From Bacilli bacterium (GTDB lineage Bacteria > Bacillota_I > Bacilli_A > RFN20 > CAG-826), in the NCBI GenBank assembly GCA_900767605.1, contig CAAFZT010000056.1, positions 1 to 45,054 on the forward strand: a DNA stretch of 45,054 nt. Reading direction: 5' to 3'. Positions 39,527 to 45,054 of this stretch are shown here, piece by piece. The position numbers were made by a program, and so were the translations under genes. The first letter of the stretch is position 1, and each line of letters starts with the position of its first letter. Under the pieces are notes generated by a model. The model saw only the letters and a program-made list of their open reading frames with translations, was not told where the DNA came from and made no database searches.

Positions 39527-40681
39527 ATGGTCATTCTGAATTTAAAACTAAACCATATCCTTGCTTTTAACGATTTTATCGTGAATTTTTCCTATCCGCG
39601 AAAGCTAAATAGGTCGGCAATCGAGAATGAGAATTTGCAAGATATTCCATCCTTTCGTTATAAAAAGTTGAATTTATTCATTGGTTCGAATGCAACAGGG
39701 AAAACTTCTTTAATGCGTTGCATTGCCTCCATCCTGCGTTTTATGGCGAAGCGGGAGAAGGAAGCCATCAAGGACATCGTAAACGAATCCTTTAATGAAT
39801 CAGAGGCTGCGATTGATTTTGTGGATAAACGCGACAAAAAGAATTTTTTGCATCGCTTTAAAATCAAAACCTCTGGTAATGGGCGTCCAGATTTTAATGT
39901 CTATACCTCTCATGCCTTTTTAGAATTAAAGTTGGGCGATTCTTATGAAAAGTCAGTCTCGATGTTAGAATCTGTCCTCGATCATTTTCAGCCTTATCTT
40001 TACCAAGAGGACCTCTTCTCTTCGTCTTGGAACATGGTCCTTCCAGCCACGGAGGAGAATTACGACCAAATTGTTTTTGAAAAAACGACTAACGCGGAGG
40101 AAGAGAAGGATTATACCCGTATCTTGAACGCCATTTTGAAAACGTTAGACCCTTCTATTAAAGAAGCAACAAAAAGTTTGGATACGGATGACGCGTATGT
40201 CATTCATCACGAAAACGACAATCGGATCATCGTTCAAGCCGGAAATCGGGTGACGGAGATACGAAGATTATCCAGCGGGACGAAGTATGGCATTAACCTT
40301 GCCAATATTGTCTTTGCCATTAAATATCACCGTAACGGCATTTATTTGGTGGACGAACAGTTCTCCTATATCAGCTCGGATATCGAAATTGCATTATTGA
40401 ATGTCATGATGGAATTGCTTGGGGATGACGAACAAATTTTCTTCACCACCCATAATCAAAATATTCTTTCTTTGGGATTGCCCTTCCATTCCTTCTATTT
40501 CTTAAGAAAGGAAACGGCCGGAGACAAAAAGATGATTCGCGTGTCCTGCGCATCGGATTTAGAGAATCGAAATAATGTGTCCCCGTTAAATATGTATGAA
40601 AACGATATGTTTGGTTCCGCCCCTAATCTTGGCAGAATCTACGATATTCTCAAAAATACGGATGAGGAGGTTTGCCAATGA
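39527..40681 (+). CDS. AAA_21-type ATPase (ABC/RecF-like), accessory defence type
   Basis: A 384-aa soluble ATPase of the SMC/RecF/OLD-like group. It has Walker A GSNATGKT (53-60), a signature-like LSSGTKYGINLANIV, Walker B IYLVDEQFSYI and a H-loop FTTHNQNIL. ATPases like this pair with a small TOPRIM/RloB-type nuclease in abortive-infection and related defence modules (for example AbiL, RloAB and PARIS-type pairs). Here the downstream gene has such features. I prefer the ATG at 39527 to 39515, because GAGG at 39517-39520 then has a 6-nt spacer. The stop overlaps the partner's ATG (ATGA). AT-rich relative to the metabolic genes; likely acquired. Confidence 0.8.
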   Translation: MVILNLKLNHILAFNDFIVNFSYPRKLNRSAIENENLQDIPSFRYKKLNLFIGSNATGKTSLMRCIASILRFMAKREKEAIKDIVNESFNESEAAIDFVDKRDKKNFLHRFKIKTSGNGRPDFNVYTSHAFLELKLGDSYEKSVSMLESVLDHFQPYLYQEDLFSSSWNMVLPATEENYDQIVFEKTTNAEEEKDYTRILNAILKTLDPSIKEATKSLDTDDAYVIHHENDNRIIVQAGNRVTEIRRLSSGTKYGINLANIVFAIKYHRNGIYLVDEQFSYISSDIEIALLNVMMELLGDDEQIFFTTHNQNILSLGLPFHSFYFLRKETAGDKKMIRVSCASDLENRNNVSPLNMYENDMFGSAPNLGRIYDILKNTDEEVCQ

Positions 40682-41198
40682 GAAGAACGGCAAAAACCAT
40701 TCATTATTACGTAGAAGGCGAATGTGAAGAAAAGCTGATCAACGCATTGAAGGTTGGCCGAGATAGCAAAATTGCCGCGGGAAAAGTAGAAGTATTCAAC
40801 ATCATCCAAAGCCCATTGAGCCGAATGAGGGCAGCCATCTCCGACGAGGGACTATCGTCATTTTGGTGTATGACACCGATGTCTTAAAGACGGATATGCT
40901 TAAGAGAAACGTGAAAATCTTAAAAGAATCCGGCGTCTCCGCGATTTATCACGTTCAATCTTTGCAAAACTTTGAAGACGAAATCGTGTATGCGACCTCG
41001 CTACAAGAGATAAACGACTTTTTTCACACTTCTGGTCGCGGGGAATTTAAGTCTGCTTTTGTTGCACATAAAGACATTGTTGCCAAACTACAGAAAATGC
41101 ATTTTGATGATCAAAAAATCTGGTCTCGTGTTAATGAAAAAGAGCCGTTTGGCGAATATTTTAGCCAAAAGTCTCTCGATTTTATTCACGGGAAATAG
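40678..41198 (+). pseudogene. TOPRIM/RloB-like partner of the ATPase, frameshifted
   Basis: The ATG at 40678 follows GAGGAGG (40664-40670) and overlaps the ATPase stop. The first ~57 codons read HYYVEGECEEKLINAL, the glutamate motif of a TOPRIM-like fold, and then run into a stop after a frame change. The natural continuation, G-TIVILVYDTDVLKTDM with the DxD motif, starts in the -1 frame at 40851. The break is at GAGGGA (40846-40851): one G more would restore a protein of about 173 aa. The upstream ATPase is intact, so the module is probably disabled, or else the frameshift is a sequencing error or a programmed shift; nothing here resembles a standard slippery signal. Confidence 0.7.
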
Positions 41199-41213
41199 AG
41201 GATAAATTCCTTA

Positions 41214-42416
41214 TTAAATTGTTTTCTTAGCCACCAGGTTTTTCATTTCGGACTCGATGCAATCGAGGTGTTTTTCTTCCGTTAAAAACTCGTTGTAGAA
41301 ATGTTTTCCGTTCTCTGCCATTTCGCGTCTTTCTTCGTGAGATAAAGCGACAAAACGGAGGATGACTTCGCTTAATGCTTTCGGGTTCTCCCCAGGAACG
41401 TTGATGCCGCATCTGGCTTCTTCAATAAACTCTGCCGTCGCACCTTCCGCGCAATTGATGATCGGCAATCCCACTTTCATGTAGGTTTGTACTTTTCCAG
41501 GAATCGTCGTAAAGCAGAAACCTTGTTTCGTCAAAGAAACAAATGCGGCTTCAGAAGAAGCATAAATTTCCCCCATTTTATCTTTGGGGATTTGGCCTAA
41601 GAACTTAACGTTGGAGATACTTTTTTCGTTAGCTAAGTTTTTAAGATGATTGGCTTCCGACCCATCGCCAGCGAATGAAAACTCGATATCGGGATGCTCC
41701 TTTAGTAGATGGGCCGCTTCGATAATCGTGTCGCAAGATTGAGCCATCCCAATATTGCCGGCGAAGAGGAAGCGGTGGATTCCGCTATTTTCTTTCGTTT
41801 CTAAAGGTGCGCCCTCGTCGTCCGCGTATTGGGGGAGCCATCCAAAAGGAACATCTTGATTAAGCAAAGATTTGATGTATCCGATATGCTGCTTGCTGGA
41901 TACGAGGATTTTATCCATTTTGGAATAAATGCGGGTGGACACCCGTTGATAATGGTTATAAATCAAGGATCCTTTTTTGATTCCGCCCGCTAGAAGAGAT
42001 TCGGGCCATAGATCCATTTCATACATAAGGACGGGTACACCCCATTTCTTTTTGTAGGCCAAAGCTGGTTCGGCCATCATAACGGGAGAAGTAGTCCATG
42101 CTAAAGCAACATCAAAATCCCCAGGGAGTTTTTTAGCAATTTTCTTCGCGGAATTGGCAAAAGAATAGTAATTAATGGCGCGTCGAATCACGCCGGTTTT
42201 GCGGGGAGATTCCGAGGCCCGAATAACGTGGACGCCGTTAAGAATTTCATCTCGATGCGTCTTCTTGCTATAACCGGCATAATAATCCCCTTTGGGATAG
42301 TTAGGGATGCCCGTTAGGACCGTGACTTCGTGCCCTCGTTTGACCAAAGATTCCGCCAAAGAAGTTACCCGAAAGGATTCGGGATAATAATGCTGGCTGA
42401 CAATTAAGATTTTCAT
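41214..42416 (-). CDS. GT4-family glycosyltransferase (WcaI/WbuB-like)
   Basis: A 400-aa cytosolic or membrane-associated glycosyltransferase of the GT-B fold. The N-terminal domain opens ILIVSQHYYPESFRVTSLAE and continues with GIPNYPKGDYYAGY, the pattern of WcaI/WbuB-type enzymes. The C-terminal donor domain has FLFAGNIGMAQSCDTI, FAGDGSE, FLGQIPKDKM and the PGKVQTYMKVGLPII acceptor-loop region; the E-x7-E element is not obvious. It would transfer a (deoxy)aminosugar in capsule or exopolysaccharide assembly, consistent with the divergent CapE-type dehydratase and UDP-sugar dehydrogenase. No lipid carrier or flippase gene is in the window. There is an intergenic gap of 52 bp to the divergent dehydratase gene. 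Confidence 0.88.
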   Translation of the reverse strand: MKILIVSQHYYPESFRVTSLAESLVKRGHEVTVLTGIPNYPKGDYYAGYSKKTHRDEILNGVHVIRASESPRKTGVIRRAINYYSFANSAKKIAKKLPGDFDVALAWTTSPVMMAEPALAYKKKWGVPVLMYEMDLWPESLLAGGIKKGSLIYNHYQRVSTRIYSKMDKILVSSKQHIGYIKSLLNQDVPFGWLPQYADDEGAPLETKENSGIHRFLFAGNIGMAQSCDTIIEAAHLLKEHPDIEFSFAGDGSEANHLKNLANEKSISNVKFLGQIPKDKMGEIYASSEAAFVSLTKQGFCFTTIPGKVQTYMKVGLPIINCAEGATAEFIEEARCGINVPGENPKALSEVILRFVALSHEERREMAENGKHFYNEFLTEEKHLDCIESEMKNLVAKKTI

Positions 42417-42468
42417 TCTTTTTCAACGCGCGAAAAGGTAGAATTATTATAACCATCTTGGAGCATTT

Positions 42469-43494
42469 ATGAATAATTTATTGGACGGAAAAACCCTACT
42501 TATCACTGGGGGTACAGGTTCCTTTGGCCATGCGGTCGTCGACCGCTTCCTGCCAACGGGAATCAAGGAGATTCGCATTCTTTCTCGTGATGAGAAGAAA
42601 CAAGACGATATGCGTAAGGAGTACGACTCTCCAAAATTGAAGTTCTACATTGGTGACGTCCGTAACTATAATGCGATCGAATCCGCCTTCCGTGGCGTGG
42701 ATTATGTCTTTTCTGCTGCGGCTTTAAAGCAGGTCCCTTCCTGCGAGTTCTATCCCATGGAGGCGGTACGTACCAATATTATCGGATCTGATAACGTCAT
42801 TTCCGCCTGCGTGGCCCACCACGTTAAAAAGGCGATTTTCTTGTCCACGGATAAGGCGGCCTATCCGATTAATGCGATGGGTATGTCTAAAGCCATGATG
42901 GAGAAGAATGTCATTGCCAGATCCCGTCAATTATTAGAAGGTGATACGGTCCTATGCTTAACCCGTTATGGCAACGTCATGGCTAGTCGTGGGTCCGTCA
43001 TCCCCTTGTTCCTCCATCAAATTCAAGAAGGCAAGCCCATCACCATCACCAATCCTGACATGACTCGGTTCATGATGACTTTAGACGATGCGGTGGATTT
43101 GGTCCTTTATGCCTTTGAACACGGGCAACAAGGCGATCTCTTTGTCCAAAAAGCCCCAGCTGCCACGATTGGAACTTTGGCCCAAGCTATCCTTGAGTTG
43201 GAAAACTGCTCCATGAAGCCCGAATATATCGGCACCCGTCATGGCGAAAAGCTCTTCGAAACTTTGGTCACCCAAGAAGAAATGCTACGTGCGGAAGACA
43301 TGGGCGATTTCTTTGCCATCCATGCGGATAACCGTGATTTGAATTACGATCAGTATTTCACGGTTGGCGATGCTAAGCTCAACATCGGTGATTCGTATAC
43401 CTCTCACAACACGGGTCGCTTAAGCGTTGAAGAGATGAAGGCTCTGCTCAAAAAGTTAGCTCTCTTCGGTGGACCTGTGAAACAGCACGATTAA
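42469..43494 (+). CDS. capE: UDP-GlcNAc 4,6-dehydratase, CapE/WbjB type
   Basis: A 341-aa short-chain dehydrogenase-type enzyme of capsule and O-antigen sugar synthesis. NAD(P) motif GGTGSFG (residues 15-21), RILSRDEKKQDDMR and YIGDVRNYNAIE are typical of 5-inverting UDP-GlcNAc 4,6-dehydratases. The active-site region reads FLSTDKAAYPINAMGMSKAM, with the MxxxK arrangement in place of the usual YxxxK, as in CapE and related enzymes. Its C-terminal extension (about 290-341) ends in SVEEMKALL, as in CapE. In the standard route this makes the first intermediate towards UDP-L-FucNAc or related aminosugars. RBS TTGGAG lies 6 nt before the ATG. It is followed by the HTH-UDP-sugar dehydrogenase gene after 81 bp. 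Confidence 0.88.
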   Translation: MNNLLDGKTLLITGGTGSFGHAVVDRFLPTGIKEIRILSRDEKKQDDMRKEYDSPKLKFYIGDVRNYNAIESAFRGVDYVFSAAALKQVPSCEFYPMEAVRTNIIGSDNVISACVAHHVKKAIFLSTDKAAYPINAMGMSKAMMEKNVIARSRQLLEGDTVLCLTRYGNVMASRGSVIPLFLHQIQEGKPITITNPDMTRFMMTLDDAVDLVLYAFEHGQQGDLFVQKAPAATIGTLAQAILELENCSMKPEYIGTRHGEKLFETLVTQEEMLRAEDMGDFFAIHADNRDLNYDQYFTVGDAKLNIGDSYTSHNTGRLSVEEMKALLKKLALFGGPVKQHD

Positions 43495-43558
43495 TTGCGC
43501 TTTTTTGTAAACTAATTCATTGCGCTTTTTCTCTATTGATATTGATTTTTGCGCTTTT
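43495..43558 (+). repeat. Three TTGCGCTTTT direct repeats before the HTH-dehydrogenase gene
   Basis: Exact TTGCGCTTTT copies lie at 43495-43504, 43520-43529 and 43549-43558 (start distances 25 and 29 bp), filling the gap between the CapE gene and the next ATG. The third copy sits between a TTGATT (43542-43547) and a TATTCT (43564-43569), i.e. inside the likely promoter. They look like operator sites. The product of the gene they precede has its own DNA-binding domain, so autoregulation is an obvious possibility. Confidence 0.75.
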
Positions 43559-43569
43559 CGCGTTATTCT
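43542..43569 (+). promoter_or_regulatory. Promoter placed for a leaderless transcript
   Basis: TTGATT (43542-43547), 16-nt spacer, TATTCT (43564-43569), then 6 nt to the ATG at 43576. A transcript would start at or next to the start codon, and there is no Shine-Dalgarno sequence, so a leaderless mRNA is plausible. Confidence 0.4.
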
Positions 43570-43575
43570 TTTGCT

Positions 43576-44979
43576 ATGGATTTATCCGATATTCGTAAGG
43601 CAAAAGGTCTTACCCAAGTGGAAGCGGCATCGCTTTGCCATATGTCCCGTAGAAACTATCAATATTTAGAAAAGAAGCGGGACGTGGATGCGTTAAGCTA
43701 TCAAACGGCCTTAAAAACATTGAAGGACTATAACTCGAATCCGTCCCGTTCTTTACGTATTGCTATCGCTGGCGCAGGGTATGTTGGTTTGTCTCTTGCA
43801 GTTTTACTGTCCCGCAATCATCTTGTCACCATCGCAGAAGTTGATGCATCTAAAGTCGATAAAATTAATAAAGGGATATCTCCCATCCAAGATCAGGATA
43901 TTGAGACCTATTTTGCTCGGGGTGAAAAAATGCCTAGGGCGACTTTAAATGCCAAGGAAGCATACCAAAATGCTGATGTAATCATTATTGCTGCACCAAC
44001 AAATTATGATCCTGAGAAAAGTTATTTCGATACCTCGAAGGTCGAAGAAGTGCTGGATATCGCAAAAGAAGTGAAACCTGATGCGATTGTCGTCATCAAA
44101 TCCACAATTCCTGTTGGGTATACTCGTTCCATCCAAAAGAAATACGACTTTCTTCATTTACTGTTCTCACCGGAATTCCTAAGGGAATCCAAAGCGTTGC
44201 ACGATAATCTCTACCCCTCTCGAATTGTAGTTGGTTATAACAAAAATAGGCAGGACGCGTTGTCTTTTGCCGCTTTACTAGAGGAAGGCGCGGAAAAAGA
44301 AGATGTTCCGGTTCTTTTGACCCAATATGAAGAAGCGGAATCCATTAAGCTTTTTGCCAACACCTATTTGGCTTTGCGCGTATCTTTCTTCAATGAATTA
44401 GATACCTATGCTGAAAGCAAAGGGCTATCTACCCAAGATATCATCGAAGGAGTTACCTTGGATCCCCGCATTGGCGATTATTACGATAACCCTAGTTTTG
44501 GCTATGGCGGATATTGTCTGCCAAAAGACACGAAACAGCTACTCGCGAATTATCGAGATATCCCCCAAAATCTCATTCAAGCGATCGTCGATTCTAATGC
44601 GACGAGGAAAGATTGGATCGCTTCTCAAGTATTAAAGAAGGCTGGGTATTACGATTATGATGGGAATTTGAATTTTGATTCCCAAAAAGAACGTGAAGTA
44701 GTCATAGGCGTATACCGTCTAAGCATGAAATCCAATTCGGACAATTTTCGTTCCTCCAGTGTTCAAGGCGTGATGAAGCGGATCAAGGCTAAAGGGGCTA
44801 AAGTTATCGTATATGAACCTACCCTCCCCGATGGATCTCTCTTTTTCGGAAGCGAAGTCGTCAATGATTTAGGCCGATTTAAGCAAGAATCCGATGTTAT
44901 TTTGGCCAACCGCCATACGGATGAGTTAAAAGACGTGGAAAAGAAGGTTTATACAAGGGATATATTTGGAAAAGATTAG
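43576..44979 (+). CDS. ugd: UDP-sugar 6-dehydrogenase with N-terminal HTH (XRE) domain
   Basis: A 467-aa fusion. Residues 1-52 are a Cro/C1-type helix-turn-helix: DIRKAKGLTQVEAASLCHMS, then RRNYQYLEKKR. From about residue 60 a UDP-glucose/GDP-mannose dehydrogenase follows, with NAD site IAGAGYVGLSLA (GAGYVG 66-71), the FSPEFLRESKALHDNLYPSR segment, catalytic C314 in GYGGYCLPKDT and the KSNSDNFRSSS loop of the C-terminal domain. The enzyme part appears complete; it would make UDP-glucuronate or a related uronate for the polysaccharide encoded nearby. Start at ATG 43576: upstream in-frame TTG at 43549 is inside an operator-like repeat. The domain order suggests a metabolic enzyme that also binds DNA, possibly its own promoter. 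Confidence 0.9.
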   Translation: MDLSDIRKAKGLTQVEAASLCHMSRRNYQYLEKKRDVDALSYQTALKTLKDYNSNPSRSLRIAIAGAGYVGLSLAVLLSRNHLVTIAEVDASKVDKINKGISPIQDQDIETYFARGEKMPRATLNAKEAYQNADVIIIAAPTNYDPEKSYFDTSKVEEVLDIAKEVKPDAIVVIKSTIPVGYTRSIQKKYDFLHLLFSPEFLRESKALHDNLYPSRIVVGYNKNRQDALSFAALLEEGAEKEDVPVLLTQYEEAESIKLFANTYLALRVSFFNELDTYAESKGLSTQDIIEGVTLDPRIGDYYDNPSFGYGGYCLPKDTKQLLANYRDIPQNLIQAIVDSNATRKDWIASQVLKKAGYYDYDGNLNFDSQKEREVVIGVYRLSMKSNSDNFRSSSVQGVMKRIKAKGAKVIVYEPTLPDGSLFFGSEVVNDLGRFKQESDVILANRHTDELKDVEKKVYTRDIFGKD

Positions 44980-45020
44980 TTGCATAAGCTCTCTATTTGG
45001 CCGTGACGATTTAAAATATT

Positions 45021-45040
45021 GAAAAAAGGATTGTTTTTTC
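45021..45040 (+). terminator. Weak AT-rich hairpin after the dehydrogenase gene
   Basis: GAAAAAA (45021-45027), loop GGATTG, TTTTTTC (45034-45040). Fully AT-paired except for the ends, so thermodynamically weak. It may be a minor terminator on either strand. The stretch from 44980 to the window end otherwise shows nothing recognisable. Confidence 0.3.
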
Positions 45041-45054
45041 ACGATATAAAGCAA

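Overview
The window looks like a chromosomal segment from a gut- or host-associated Firmicute of the Bacilli, near the Erysipelotrichia/Mollicutes branch. This is inferred from several features. The sugar-ABC ATPase is unusually long and carries the coiled-coil insertions typical of Mollicutes UgpC/MsmK proteins. There is an LplABC-type oligosaccharide importer, a cluster of lipoproteins and glycosidases, and a choloylglycine-hydrolase-type enzyme. TGA is a normal stop codon here (several ATGA gene overlaps depend on it), so the genetic code is standard. No rRNA, tRNA, CRISPR array, transposase or integrase was seen.

Layout. (1) 1-1490: a decayed accessory patch. It holds the start of a minus-strand gene at the left edge, a KilA-N gene frameshifted in a TC repeat, a small XRE regulator, and a truncated GIY-YIG-like remnant ending in large inverted repeats. 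(2) 1498-3644 (minus): Nudix hydrolase and phosphoglucomutase. (3) 3902-6746: a secreted protein with an InlB-like repeat and a stand-alone amine-dehydrogenase-like gene, each followed by a good terminator. (4) 6973-31413: a very large glycan-use locus. It contains an ABC ATPase, an RDD membrane protein, an AraC regulator divergent from an operon of two permeases and a binding lipoprotein, two parallel beta-helix (GH110-like) lipoproteins, a carbohydrate-binding-like lipoprotein, a GH127-like and a GH78-like enzyme, a PocR-AraC regulator, and then isomerase, FGGY kinase, DUF4432 epimerase-like protein and a class II FBA-type aldolase. (5) 31410-35856 (minus): a sensory operon with an intact 7TM histidine kinase, a paralogue that has lost all its catalytic motifs, and a response regulator. 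(6) 35946-41198: a second accessory island with a YefM/YoeB pair whose toxin lacks its C-terminal catalytic end, a DUF4143 ATPase preceded by four evenly spaced repeats, an antitoxin remnant, a bile-salt-hydrolase-like gene, and an ATPase/TOPRIM-like pair with a frameshifted second gene. (7) 41214-44979: surface polysaccharide genes (GT4 glycosyltransferase, CapE-type dehydratase, and a UDP-sugar dehydrogenase fused to an N-terminal HTH domain).

How it fits together. Region 4 reads as a complete route for a plant or host glycan containing L-arabinofuranose, L-rhamnose-like and alpha-galactosyl residues: surface lipoproteins bind and cut it, the ABC importer takes up oligosaccharides, GH127/GH78-like enzymes without signal peptides trim them inside the cell, and the isomerase-kinase-aldolase set splits the released sugar. 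Transcription is probably governed by the two AraC-type proteins, the adjacent two-component system, and LacI/CcpA-type operators (TGGAAGCGCTTYC) upstream of two transcription units.

The most unusual items are the kinase/pseudokinase pair, the HTH-UDP-sugar dehydrogenase fusion with three TTGCGCTTTT boxes before it, the ~33-bp periodic TTGGAAAAGT array, and the aldolase choice in the sugar pathway. All functional statements are from reading the sequence and remembered family features; no database search was possible.
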